Source of the DNA: Tricholomella constricta
Lineage: Eukaryota > Basidiomycota > Agaricomycetes > Agaricales > Lyophyllaceae
NCBI GenBank assembly: GCA_013368375.1
Contig: JAACJP010000006.1
Location: 682,001-746,000, forward strand
Direction of reading: 5' to 3'
Length of the DNA stretch: 64,000 bases
A program made the translations under genes and the position numbers. Below the pieces are notes generated by a model, which saw only the letters and a list, made by a program, of their open reading frames with translations, was not told the origin of the DNA and did no database searches. How positions within the stretch are numbered: the first letter of the stretch is position 1; every line of letters starts with the position of its first letter. Positions 21,275-33,012 of this stretch are shown here, in pieces.

Positions 21275-23465
21275 TTACACTTCTTCATCAACTTCTTCAT
21301 CCTCATCCTCATCTTCATCTTCCTTGTCTGCTGTTGCATTTCTTTGCTTTTGTTTAGAAATCACAAAGTTTGTATGATAAAACAACATTGCATGTAAGAA
21401 CCAGTTAAAGTTGCTTGGCACCATCCTTTTGAGAATTGACTCAAAGCCACCCATCCAGGCATTCAATTGTTCACATGCTTGTGTATTGAAAGCACATTTA
21501 TACTGTGGTCTTCCCTGTGTGTCATATTCAACAACAACAAGGTTAGGAGCAGACCCATCCGTTGGAGCAGGATTACAATAAGTTTGGCACAACCTATCAG
21601 TCTTTGAATAATTTTGATAATGATATGCATCAACAATAAATCGACTTGTATTTAACCAGTGTGAAAAGTCATTGCTTAAAGTTGCAGTACGCAAAACTAG
21701 ACAAGCTTTATCAATGCAAACATAGGCTGGCCAAGAATCTTCAGTTGGATATACTGATTGCAGAAAATGCAAGATATTAGTTGGTGACTCAGACTTTGTA
21801 AATTTAGCCCATGCAATTACAGCCCCACATGGTGCACAAATTGTCTCAACACAATAAAAACGTGATGGACTGAAATAATTTGTTCTTTGGCGTTGTTCAG
21901 GTGCTTCTTCATCATGCGGCTGAGAAGTGTCACTTGGAACCATAGTTTGCCAAGGTAATCTTTCATTTGTACGAAGCATCCTGCGGACACCTGTCAAATT
22001 AGCACGGCTATGCTGATGGACATGTTTGTTCCACAGTGACTGATGCTCATTACAAGCCTGTCCAGTAACCTCATCATTATTGCAGTCTCGTATGCGGCAG
22101 AAAGAACCATATTGATCTTCATGCAATGCACAGAATGCTCCACCACGAGCATTTAAAAGCTCTGCAGTGCAATTATCAAAAGCACAATGCTATAAAATAT
22201 CATCATTAGATCTCATATACCAGTTCAAATTTTATCATACATACAAATGGCCCCATAACATTTCCATCAATGACAATCATTTTTACTGGTGAGGTATCAA
22301 TATCCATATGATCATCAGAATTATTTGCTGAATTTGCAACAAGTCTATCAGCAGTATCCTTGTATTCATGAGTACATTCTGAGCAAGAATGTTCAAGACC
22401 TGCATAGATGATTCCATTTTGACCAAGCATTTCAAAAGCTTCTTTTGTAACCTGATCAATAGCAAGTCCATCTGGAAACACCAAGTTAAATCCAGCAGAA
22501 CTTGCAATAGTACGCAGTGATTCTTGAACAAATACATGCCATGTTTGTCGCCGAGTAAGCTTAAAATTTCTCTGAGTTCCAAAAGTGTTACTCCAATATT
22601 CTGAATACGCTGAAGCTGATGCATGAAAACTATACATGCCATTCAAGACTCCATTTGCAAATTTACGATCAACCTATAAGCTTTGTCCAATTTTCAGATA
22701 AATTGCAGAATTGAGATAGACTTTGGTCCAAGTATTATCTGGTTCTTTTGCTCGCTCATGGTCTGCCAGATACAGTGTGTCACAGTCAGGACATTTTCCA
22801 GTCAAAATGTGTGCATTCTTGTAAATAGAAGAGCCTTTGATAAGAGTCACTTTTGGAATATCACGAGGCTTTGTTGACTGTAGTAAAGAACATGGTTTAC
22901 AATTCAAAGTTTCACATTCGACAGAAATTGGACAGATCATATGGACCGCTTGAATGTTTTCATATGTAACAGGCTTCAGCTTTCCCAAGTATTTTCCATT
23001 TTCAGCATATGGATAGAGTTTGAGCAGTTTGGCAAAATCATTGAGTTTAAGACTAACTGTGTTGATACGGTCATCATTGGTAGCAGTTTTGTCTCGTTGG
23101 CTACTCTGGAATAGATGTTTTGTGCGGTCTTCCAGAAGCTCAATTAATGCACGGCTTAAGCAATTCATCCAGCCAGAAACAGCAACTTTATTTTCACCAG
23201 GAACTTGAGGATCTTGCTGGCGTGCTGACAGGCTCAGCAGATCAATATTTTCTGTCATTGTAAACAGAAGATCCAACACAGTAGCAAGTGAGATTTTTGA
23301 GCTGAAATTTTCCTTGATAAAAGCTGAAAAGACTTTGAACGAGATATCTGATAATGGATCTTCTGGTGGAGCAGCAGCAACAGTTGGAAGACATGTGGCC
23401 AAAAACAGAATCCATGCAAGCTTTGAACACCAGTGTGAGACGAGAGTCATCAGAGAAACAACCAA
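21275..23465 (-). pseudogene. KDZ-superfamily transposase, CxC5/CxC6 type, one nonsense codon
   Basis: Two exons, 22245-23465 and 21275-22189, joined by a 55-bp GT-AG intron (GTATGT...TTTATAG). Both exons are multiples of three, giving 712 codons. The CxC5 cluster is HMICPISVECETLNCKPC..GKCPDCDTLYLADHER; CxC6 follows the intron (HCAFDNC..CRIRDC..ACNEH). The catalytic-type core shows FIVDAYHYQNYSKTDR (D) and FNTQACEQLNAWMGGFES (E). The sole break is a TAG at 22674-22676 in GQSL*VDRKF, where the family, as I recall it, has W. The C-terminus is acidic. An upstream exon is possible. Confidence 0.75.
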
Positions 23466-23533
23466 AGTGAGTGAGATCTGAAAACTGTAAGGAATATTGG
23501 GCTATGTCAATGCATAACTAACTATTATACTAC

Positions 23534-25996
23534 TTACTTCTGTTTCTTGCTACCGGAAGCTTTCTTGCTCTTCTTCATGACCTCTACATCCTTCGCTTTT
23601 CTCTTCTCCTTCTTCTTCTCCTTCTCCTTCTCCTTCTCTTTCTCCTTCCCCTTCTTTGATCCAGCAGCAATTGGGCGATTCGAAATATATTCACTGAGGT
23701 CTGAGATATTGTACGCAGATTTCTCATAACCCCAGACTTCAAGGTCGGTTGGCCGATCAGTGCCATTGTCGAGCCACTTCTTCAAAAGTGGATAATGGGA
23801 CACCTTTGACAGATATGGCACGTAATGCGAGAACCACATAGAGTTCGAGACAAACAGCTCAATGACTTCCCTCTAAGTTGGCTTTTTCTTGTCACCACCT
23901 CAGAAGCCAGCTGGTTTGTTGTCTCGAGCTGCAAGTACTTGCAGAGCTGCCTGGTATTTTGCATATGATGCAACCAGGCCACTATTAGAACGACCAACAA
24001 GGAGCTCATTGATCTCCAGTGCCTCAATAAGAAGATGCATGCGAGCATTCATCTGAGTGGCAGAATTGCCATCAGATGCTGCAGTAGCAAGCCCAGAAGA
24101 TGCACCAGTAGCAGAGCTAGCCCCAGAGACTGCAGAGACACCAGATTTGGCAGAAATGAGAGACACCGAGGATGTCAAGGCAGGGGTTGGAATCTCTCCA
24201 CCACCTTCCCATGCTCATCAGACCAAGGGGCATCATCGTCATGCTCCAGAGCATTTCTAAATCTACCCCTAACATGCCAGAATCCATCTTCCCAAATAAA
24301 AATGCGTGCATTGGAGTCTAAAAAGACAAATTAGTATAACGAACATGATAAAGACAAATGCTTACGTCGAATAGGAGAATCGCTCCTGCCAAGTCGATCC
24401 AAGACTGGCCTGAGAGTAGTGGCGGATATGCTATGCTTTATAAACATAGGCGGACCAACTTCACCTGGCTTCACCGTCTTTGGATCGTCATTGCTGATGA
24501 AGACATGGACATCCCCCTTAGGTGCGAGCAGAAAATTGCCTTGAACGTCAATTGCATCAGCAAAGTTGAAAATGTTGCCTTGTGCAGGACCACGAGAGAA
24601 TCCACCAGTGATTCAAGAAGCACCCTGCAAATTCCTAGATGGACTCTGCGAGGGACTTGTCATTGCCACATCTATCATTATAAAATTAGATACAAAGCAT
24701 AATATAATAATAAAAATACTTACCTTCATTGAAATCGGCAACATTGAAGTCTACATCTGATTTAATTGATATTTGTCTGATTTTAATTTAGCTAAATGCT
24801 TACCATTATCACCGGCGGTGGAACGAGCAGTTGGAGTTGTAAAAGCAATGGCACTAGCAGCAGCCATAGAAGTGGTTGGAGGCACAGGAGCAGTAGAAGC
24901 CATAGTCATGATGAGATGGGGAGTGGTAGAAACAGCGGCAGTAGTCATCATAGACGAGATGGCAGGAGAGGTGGTCAAGGAAGCAGCAGTGACATCATTC
25001 TCACCACCAGAGTCAGAGTCAGTGGAGATGTCCCCCTCATCACCAGTGGTTACATCGATGGTAGTGACAGCAGGAATATCTTCATCATCTTCATCTTCGT
25101 TCTCTCCCTCGGTGTCCTCCTTGTCATCACTGCCACCCTCACCTTCGGAGCTGCTGTCATTATCTTCCAAGTCTTTCTGGGCTGCACAAGCATCAGAACG
25201 ACACTGGCAGGCAGAAATACCAGTAAGAGCAGTGGGAGCAGGAATACCAGTAACGGCAGTAGGAGCAGGAATAGCCGCAGACTGAGAGCGCTTGGGAGGG
25301 ACAATATCAATCTTGGCATCGATGAGTGCTCGCTCAGTCCTAGTGCAGCTCAAAAATCAGTGCTATGATGTTCAGATGAGAGCAGCATACTCACCTGGTA
25401 AGATGAACAGTAGATGCAGGAGCACGCAAGGTGGGCTTTCGGACTGTAGCAGATTTTCTGAATTATATTAGCATAATATTGTAGAGAGCTGAACAGCTGA
25501 ACATACTACTCACCTGGCAGCCTTCTTCTTCTCTTTCTTCTTTCTCTCCTCCTTCTCCTCCTCCTCCTCCTCTCCCTCTTCCTCTTCCTCATCCTGATCC
25601 TCCTTGTTACCTCCTGCAGGTTTCCTGCAACAGAACAACCATTAGATGAATTAACTGTCTCTGGTATTGGATAGTCACAGACCTCAGAGCCTTCTTCTTA
25701 CTCTTCTTCTTATCCTCCTCCTCCTCCTCTTCTTCCTCCTCCTCCTCCTCCTCTTCCTCCTGACTGAGTTCTGCAGAAATGATCTTCTTGGCTCGTTTAG
25801 CTGTGGTGGTGTTAGCCGATAATGTAGCATGCTTTAAGCCGCGCTTACTGGCAGTTGAGGGCGGTGGAGAGGTTCGGATGGTACCACCATGGGTAGAAGA
25901 GACCTTTGAACGAGTTCCGTGCATATTTGTGAAGCTAGGAGTGTGCGATGGTGTGCGATGAGTGCGAGATGGATGTGCGATGGTGGACAGATGCAC
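23534..25996 (-). pseudogene. Acidic, charged multi-exon gene upstream of the KDZ gene, unknown function
   Basis: Minus-strand exons from 25996: MHGTRSKVSS, a run of about 18 Glu, KKSKKK; after an intron KPAGGNKEDQDEEEEEGE (about 25510-25622); then TERALIDAKIDIVPPKR and an S/T/A/D/E-rich stretch (24751-25353); then MNARMHLLIEALEINELLV, YAKYQAALQVLAARDN (23900-24178); finally SNSMWFSHYVPYLSKV, PTDLEVWGYEKSAYNISDL and a Lys-rich tail (23534-23860). I recall the last block as common in uncharacterised Agaricomycete genes. A TGA and a TAG in frame near 23877-23900 break it. It ends about 70 bp before the KDZ gene on the same strand. Confidence 0.5.
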
Positions 25997-26229
25997 CGAA
26001 TTTGACGCAACAGGTCACGTGTGCAAGGTCGAGCGTTCAACTCTCAACTGTGTCAGTTTCCTTATTTCTTTCATTTCACCTTATACTAGAGTTCCAAGCA
26101 ATGAAAATGATTCTTATTGTTGCATGTGAAATATATATATGGATGATCTACACCTGCACCTGCACCCAGACTTGCGTTCGCACCCCGCACCTGTCCTGCG
26201 ACTGGAAGCCTAACCCTAACCCCTCACAC

Positions 26230-26900
26230 CCTCGTGTTCATCGTGGTGGTGGCCGCCGTCATGTGCTGTTGTCGGGGTGGGGTGGTGCAGTGGGGGCCGT
26301 GCGAGGGGTGGTGGCCGCTGTCGTGTGCCATTGTCGGGGTGGTGGTGGTGCTGTGGGGACCGTTGTCCGACGTTGGTGGTGGGGCCGTCGTCGTGTGCTG
26401 TGGGTGGTGGTGGTGTAGTGAAGGCCGTCGTCTGGTGGTGATGCAGTGGGGCCCATCGTCATGTGCTGTGGGTGGTGGTGGTGCAGTGGGGGCCATTGTC
26501 CATTGTTGGCGGTGGTGGTGGTGCAGTGGGGGCCGTTGTCTGTCGTTGGCGGTGGTGGTGGCGCTGTGGGGGCCGTCGTCGTGTGCTGTGGGTGGTGGTG
26601 GTGCAGTGAGGGCCGTTGTCCGTCGCTGTGGGGGCCGTCGTCGTGGTCGTGGTCATTGTGGTCGTCATTGTCGTCATCGTGGTCATTGTCATCGTGGTCG
26701 TTGTCGTCATGGTGTGCTGTGGGTGGTGGTGGTGGTGGCCGTTGTCCGACATCGTGGTGTGCTGCGGGTGGTGGTGGTGTTGGCCATTGTCATGGTGTGG
26801 TAGCCGTGGTCGTTGTCGCATGGTGGTCGCAGTCCGTCATCGTGGTGGTCGCTGTCAGTTGTGGTAATGGTGGCCATTGTTGTGTGGGAATCGGCGGTAG
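26230..26900 (+). repeat. (GTGGTG)n-rich tract
   Basis: Irregular GTGGTG/GTCGTC microsatellite, the complement type of 12545-13115. Long open frames in it are artefacts. On the minus strand it follows the last LINE family 2 coding block. Confidence 0.85.
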
Positions 26901-27455
26901 AGACCATCGGCAAATCACTGATAACTCCCCTTTCAGTTCATCATCATCAGTGATCGCTAACGGTTTTGTCCTCTCGGATACTCTGCCCCCCTACCCACTA
27001 AAACCCCGGCTCTCATACACCATTTTTCAGGTAGGTTCTCTTCATTGTGGAGAGTCCCTTCCCAGGTTTTCTTAACTAGGGAGGAACATATGGCTTTACG
27101 GCCATACCTCATGTTATCTGTCATTAGACAGTCAAGTTTCAGACGCTTGTTGATTGCCTCGTACCAGCGCTTTTCTGCTTCAGCTACTGAAAATTTCCTA
27201 TCAGGGTGGGATTCCCTTCCAATGCGCCATTCACAGCGTATTTTCCATATTAGGTGTGTGGATTCCGTCATTATGATTTTGTATAGGCGGTTTGCCCCAG
27301 CGTTGGGTTTCCATCGTTTTTGAAGGTTGACAGGGCACATCCAAGTTGCGTACCTATGGACGGCTCGAACCAGGGGAGGTTTTTCCGGGACCAGAGGTCT
27401 TTGGCGAGGTACCAGATTACGGCTTGGCATGAGTCGGGGCACTCGGTAAGAATAT

Positions 27456-28595
27456 GCTCCATTGATTCCATCCAGACCGCCATGTGCAATTCATCCATGT
27501 CCCAAGCCGTTTGCGGTGGGATATTCACTTCTCGTCGCATGAGGCTGCTACGCAGCTGAAAGTGTCACAAGGACCTCGCTCGCGCACATCACTAGATTAT
27601 GCACGCAAACGCACTGTTGAACAGATGCTAAAGGAATGGACTCGTCTGTTCCAGCAGCCTGAATACAGTGGCAGATCGTTCCTTCGAACAAAAAGGAAAG
27701 GCAAGCCAATAGCACCATCACATCTTGATGGTAGCCCATGGCTTAAAGTAATGGGCAAGTCAAATGCCCACACCGCCCGGATGTCTCGTAGCATCCTCAA
27801 TCACGCCCCTATTGGCGAATACCGGAGGCGGTTTAACCTTTCTGAGGAGGTGAACTGCTCCTGTCGCAACGGCGGGCTCGAAACCAGAGCCCACATCCTG
27901 GACCAATGTTCCAAATACACGAGGAAGCGCCGGGCCCCGGCGCGCCTCGAACATAAGAATTACCTCGAATTCCTCGAGGCTAACCCACGGACCTTTGCTT
28001 TCCCAAGCGAAAATCCACCTCCACCCTTTCCCAAGGCCAGACCAAAGCGTAAACCACCAGACCAGCCTGCGCGTAACCGCAACGGCCGTGAGGTGCATCA
28101 CCGCAGATTAGCACATCGCATGCAGCCTGACGAAGGCCTGCACGATCAACCAGCACGCCCAGAAGATCTCATCTGGGTACCTGAATTATTCCGCTTGCTA
28201 AGGCGAGACGAAGCAATTGCTGCTGGACTGGTATTTGCCGACCAGCAACAAGGTGCCGGGTTACTCGACTGATTGGTACCTAACCGTCAGAAGGGGGCCT
28301 CGGGGTCATACCTGCGGTACCCTCCCTCGGGAGGGCTAAGCTAGCCCCACTGCCAAGGCGGAGGGGTCCTTCTACGACTTGGAACCTCTCAGCGAGCACA
28401 CCCTCGCTATTTGGCAGATTCTGCCTCCACGCGGGACTCTTCCGAGCGGCCTGCATATCGAGATGCACACGTTACATGCAACACCACTACTGTCACTGTA
28501 GATATATCACATGTACTACACACCAGCCGGACTGCGACCGGGCGCCGGGGTATAAATATGGATTTCAAAAAAAAAAAAAAAGCTCCATTGATTCC
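27456..28595 (+). mobile_element. LINE family 1, copy B (5'-truncated, 14-bp target duplication)
   Basis: Insert 27470-28581 is flanked by GCTCCATTGATTCC at 27456-27469 and 28582-28595. It ends GGGGTATAAATATGGATTTC plus poly(A). The frame 27484-28272 (262 codons) is open to its natural stop, with VQMLKEW-type, SRTSLDYARKRTVEQ and CSCRNGGLETRAHILDQC, so this copy is the least decayed of the three at the C-terminus. It lies inside the zinc-knuckle codons of LINE family 2 in the opposite orientation. Confidence 0.93.
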
Positions 28596-28790
28596 TCCAT
28601 TGCGCACGTCTGACACTGTGACCTATGCTCGTAATTTGTGATTCGGGACCAGAATCCTCCGACGGGATATGAGTTGTGCATCGTTCTCCAGAGGAAAGCG
28701 CTGATATTTTTAGATATATCCTTATCATATAGGGATTTCCGGATACGGCGGTCCGAGGGTAAGTCACCTGTATTGTCTTTTATTGTATGT

Positions 28791-29969
28791 CTAACCATGT
28801 CGAGGTGGATTAGACCTGGTTGCCACGACACATTTCTCCATGATACCTTCGTACAGAAGGGCTTGGGTCATGGCTGCCAGTTTTGCACCCAATAGGTCGA
28901 AGTTCGCGGGGATCTTGGTGTCTATGATGTCTTCGTCGGTGACTTCTTTGAGGGCTCCTCTGTTGGCGAGGGCGTCTGCTCCATCGTTGCCTATATCGCC
29001 GCTATGACCTTTGACTTTTGTGAATAGGGTTTTCCCCTTTCTAATTCTGAGGTGCGCTACTATGGCTTTCAATATTTGCTTATTTGAGATGCCTACCCAC
29101 CCTCTGTCTTCCCAGGCTTTAAGATTTTTTGTGAGTCCGTCGATCACAAACTTCGAGTCGCTGAGGATATGGAGTGTGGTGTCTGGGGGTGCGTTTTGAG
29201 CTGCTACTAGGATCGCAGCGGCTTTGCCGGCATTATTTGTTTGGTCCATGGTTTGAGGAAGTCTAATAGCTAGGTTCCTCTCATCGTCTACACCGTACCA
29301 CAGGCCGCTTCCTGCCTGTGCATCGTTATTTCCATTGGCGATGCAGGAGCCGTCTGTCCAGACGCGTATTTCGTGGTTGTTGTTGGCGTCGTCGCTGACT
29401 TGGATAGCTGGTGCGTTAGTTTGTGTTTCATTATTCACAAAGACTCGTAGACCTTCAGTGAAGCAGCTGGCCATGATATAGTTTTGGTCGAAGGTTATAG
29501 GGCCTTCTGTATCTGGGTTATCAGGGATTGCTTCCTCCGGGTCACCGGCCAGTGGCATATGGAGAGAGTGGTCGATTCGGGGGTTCCATTTGTCAGTGAG
29601 TGCGTCAAGGGATTTCTGTCCCCTCTTACGGCACTTATCGGGGTTTTTGCAGCCCAGGGCTCGTGATCTGCGGCAGCAGGTACAGGCACAGTTAATTCGT
29701 TCTTTATGGGTCCGCTCGCCTGGTGCTGGGCGTTCGTCGATGTAGGCTTTCATTTCCCCCACAGTTTTTATGTGGTGGATATGTCTATGGCAGCGGGCCC
29801 ACTCGTTGTTGTTGACAAGGGTTTTGTCTCTGTTAACGCCTATATGGTACCACATTGGCAATTTTTCTTTCAGGTCCGTGCTCAGAGCAATTGGTGCGAA
29901 AGAGACGTTGTGTTTGTCTGCGGTACATTGCATTCTTATGAGAGATTCGAGCAGCGTGGTATTTGACAT
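28791..29969 (-). pseudogene. RNase H block of LINE family 2
   Basis: 392-codon frame. After CACTCCRRSRALGCKNPDKC, a Cys-rich part, comes RNase H1: RVWTDGSCIANGNNDAQAGS (first D), TNNAGKAAAILVA (family E replaced by K), LHILSDSKFVIDGL (second D), VKGHSGDIGNDGADALAN (H and last D). Loss of the Glu predicts an inactive nuclease. It continues in another frame to LIHLDMVRHTIKDNTGDLPS and the knuckle at 28590-28640. Confidence 0.83.
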
Positions 29970-30007
29970 TCTGGTCTTTATGCTGTAGTCCTGTAGGTAG
30001 TGGTTGA

Positions 30008-31000
30008 CTATTGAGGTTTCGTCCGTACGCAGCTGCGGGACGATATGTTTCGGCCCATCAGTTCATCTGCTACCTTCGCCCACCGGGGTCTTTTTTCGTC
30101 GAGTTGAAGGTACAATTTTAGTTTTGTAAGCTCAATTGCTTCGTTTCTTGCTACGATATTTATGCAGTTACGTCCATCTCTGAGCGTGTCTTGGTTGAGG
30201 GTTATTTGGTTAACCGGTGGGACTTTACCTCCGTTCCACATGAAGTCACAGCTCATCTTGTCGAGGCGGTTCTCGATCACTTTGGGCATACCCTGCACTC
30301 TGGTGAGAAATTGTGTGTAGCCTGCAATGACGGTTTTGCAGATCAGAGTTCGTCCTTTCAAGGTAGGATGTCCTTTGTTCCACATTCCGAGGTCTGTCGT
30401 GATTTTTTCTATTGTAGGTGCCCAGACATCGAGCTGGTCTACATGGTTACCTACGAAGGCTCCCAAGACACGGGTGGGTTCGCCGTCGCTGGCGATATGA
30501 ATACCCAGTGGGATTTCTGATGAGCCTTGTTTGAATTTCCTGCTTTCGACAACGGTCCTCCTATAGTTTTTGTTTCCGACTGGGATGATGGTGGTTTTCG
30601 GTACGTTGAACTTAGCTCCTGAAACACGGCACCATTTTTTGAGGATGATTTGGAGGCTGGGGAAGTCATCGTTCTGGGACAGGTAGACTGTTGTGTCGTC
30701 GGCGAAGAGTGTCGCTATGAGGCGTTCCCGTTCATCTTTGATCTGGAAGCCCTCCAGATTAGAGTTACGGAGCATTTGTGCAAGAGACTCAATGGCGAGG
30801 TTGAAGAGTAGGCATGACAGTGGGTCTCCTTGCCGTACTCCTCGTATTACTTTGTATGGGGTACTGACTTCGCCATTTAGGATTACGACAGTTTCAGCGT
30901 TATGGTACAGGTGTTTAATTGTCGATATGAAGCTCACTGGGAAGTTGAATTTCTCCATACTTTTCCAGAGGAAGGCATGATTTATCTTATCGCTTCGCAC
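30008..31000 (-). pseudogene. Reverse transcriptase block of LINE family 2
   Basis: 330 codons. Visible RT motifs: FLWKSMEKFNFPVSFISTIK, VRQGDPLSCLLFNLAIESL, LIATLFADDTTVYLS (catalytic F-A-D-D), LKKWCRVSGAKFNVPKTTII, and the thumb TLKGRTLICKTVIAGYTQF. It is a non-LTR type RT. The N-terminal fingers (31053-31271) are in another frame, with the break after AVPELI near 31085. Confidence 0.86.
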
Positions 31001-31494
31001 CGGTTGATGATCATTTTCATTAGTTCTGTTTGGTCTTCGATTCTACGGCCTTTCATGAAGCCCGCCTGATCGCGATGATAAGCTCGGGTACTGCCTTCGA
31101 GAGTTTTGAGGTGAGTGCCCTCGTGAATATTTTATAGTCAGAGTTTAGGACCGTTATTGGCTGATAGTTGCTGATATCAGTTCTGTCGTTTTTTTTGTAC
31201 AAGGGGCACATCCAGCCCTTTGAAAAATCGGTGCCTTCTTCTACTGTTCTCCTTTTATCGTCGCCAAACAAGATGCTGGTCCGAATCTCCCACCAAAACT
31301 TCGCGTATGTCGTAATCTCTCGAAGGTGGACCCCCTCTCGGGCACGCCTTCGGTCAACAGCTTCATTTCCAAGGAAGATTTTCCAATGCGCTTCAACATG
31401 GCTTTCCGCGTTGCTGATGAGGCAAGTCTGTTCTCCCTTTGAATTCTAACATCTATTTCCATGATGTCCTTGTCTACCCACAAGCGGATTTGCT

Positions 31495-31800
31495 CTAAAC
31501 TCCATGCTCTCTAGAGCGAGCACTCGGTCGTTCTACCAGGCGTACTCTTGCCTCATGTTTTCTCGAGCGAACTCTCGCTCTCTTTCGTTCCCTGAGCATC
31601 TTCTCGCTCAGGTTCTCTCCAGCGAACTCTCGCTCTCTTTTGTTCTCTTGAGCGTCTTCTCGCTCCAATATTCTCATCGAGCGAGATTTTGCTCGCTCCA
31701 AAGTCTATGCTCTCTTGAGTGAGCTTTAGCTCCTCACACTGTCTTGAGTGATCCTCCGCTCTGAACATCACTCTCGTACTTCTCCTGAGAGTGCCTCGCT
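31495..31800. repeat. GAGCGAG / CTCGCTC array
   Basis: Imperfect repeats of about 40 bp built on CGAACTCTCGCTCTCTTTYG TT, GAGCATCTTCTCGCTC and inverted GAGCGAG forms. Frames on both strands are repeat artefacts. Confidence 0.65.
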
Positions 31801-31849
31801 TAACCAAACTCGGCTCCCTTAATTTTTCTTGCTACTATCTCCCATTACT

Positions 31850-32485
31850 CTTTCTCAAATAATTCTTGCTTATTCTCACTTCCCTTACTTATACCTTCTC
31901 TCAGGTCGCCCGAGCTCCTCCGGGCACGCAGGCCATGTCGTTTGACATAAAGGTGTTCCATCGTACTTGCCCTGCTTTGCCCGACCACAAACCTTTCCTC
32001 GTCGTCTTGTTCAATGGCGCTTTCTACATCGATCACGTCCACCGTTTCGGCGCACGCCCAGCCAGCAGCAACTCAGGCCAGATTTCTAACGCTTCCATAG
32101 ACATCTGGTATGCTGAAGCTCGACCTTCCTCTTTATTCCTGAAATACAAAGACAATATTGAAGCTTTCCGTTTCCCGGTCGATCAAGGGCCTTTCCGCAA
32201 AGGCCCCTACTACTACGCTCACAACTGGGATTCAATCATGAAATTAATCAGCGAATTGAATATCCAGTGGCACCCAGAGAAAACCGACCCCTGTTTCTCG
32301 ACCCTTTTACTTACATCAGTTTCTCGTGGGATCTCGAAGCGCGTACTGTCTCCTTGCCCGAGAAGAAGCGCTTGAAATACCTCAATCGTGTCTCGGGAAT
32401 GCTTGAAGCTCATTCCTCTCAACGATCACATATCCGACCCAACACTGGTAGTCGGTCAGTAGCACACCACACTCGACTTGTCCTG
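31850..32485 (+). pseudogene. DIRS-like reverse transcriptase relic
   Basis: One frame reads GAFYIDHVHRFGARPASSNS GQISNASIDIW and FLKYKDNIEAFRFPV (RT catalytic Y-x-D-D changed to YKDN), then FRKGPYYYAHNWDS and ELNIQWHPEKTD. A frame change near 32285 leads to FTYISFSWDLEARTVSLPEKK. I recall this order from DIRS-like / tyrosine-recombinase retroelements of basidiomycetes. It stops where the LTR copy begins at about 32490. Confidence 0.6.
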
Positions 32486-32489
32486 GAGA

Positions 32490-33012
32490 CGAGTTGCGCG
32501 GTACCAGACTTGGTGACAACCTGACATGAAACGCCCGCATGGTCGCACTAAGAGGCGGTGATCTTACCTTACCATATAAACACTCCCATGTAGTCCATAC
32601 AAACCTGCAGTGAATTATAGCCCGTATTTTCCCTCACCTTCAGAGTTAATAGCTCAAAAACCATCGTCGCCGTCGTCTCCGAACCGTTCTCATCGTATAA
32701 ACCCGTCGCAAACCGCCGTAACCGTCGCCACTGTCGTAAATCTCGTAAACCGCCGTATCTGTCCGATCGTACTCGTCGCCCGAACCCTCGCGTCGCCGAC
32801 CCGTTCCAGCTGGGAACTATCGCATACTATCGCGCTCGCCGCATCGCCGTCGGTTCGACTAATATCGAGTCGGATCGTCTTTACCTTCGTCCAAACCATC
32901 CTTATAGCCCTGCACACTTGCGTGTTTGGGAACTTTTAACACTTCTCGCCCCCTATAGTTGTTAGTTGTTTTGTTGTTGTGTACAGCACCCACAGGCCTT
33001 CTAGCTCTATCA
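32490..33012 (+). repeat. Truncated second copy of the 882-bp solo LTR
   Basis: Matches the reverse complement of 1767 to about 2330, for example GTGTTTGGGAACTTTTAACA, and ends CTCTATCA at 33012 exactly as the first copy ends. The other 300 bp of the LTR are missing. Its end cuts the chromovirus LTR after GCGC. Confidence 0.82.

Larger units (their letters stand above)
26950..31484 (-). mobile_element. LINE family 2 (RT + RNase H), interrupted by LINE copy B
   Basis: Minus-strand order: EN-RT linker and RT start (31053-31483, NYQPITVLNSDYKIFTRALT), RT (30008-31000, GVRQGDPLSCLLFNLAIESL and FADDTTVYL), a Cys-rich linker, RNase H (28791-29969), the C-terminal CQTC..HILTEC knuckle split by copy B, and a last block 26957-27442 (MCPVNLQKRWKPNAGANRLY, WKIRCEWRIG). 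The frame breaks near 31080, 30000 and 27440. The 3' side runs into the (GTGGTG)n tract. Confidence 0.87.

Noticed and set aside
24773..25368. Plus-strand frames of 170-190 codons opposite the acidic gene
   Set aside because: Antisense shadows of the repetitive Ser/Asp/Glu-rich minus-strand exons, which have plausible introns and the recognisable last block.
26205..26225. CCTAACCCTAACCCC, telomere-like
   Set aside because: Only two and a half units, next to a microsatellite; too short to call an interstitial telomere.
26224..26913. Frames up to 209 codons rich in Gly/Val/Trp or His/Thr
   Set aside because: The same microsatellite artefact as at 12.5-13.1 kb.
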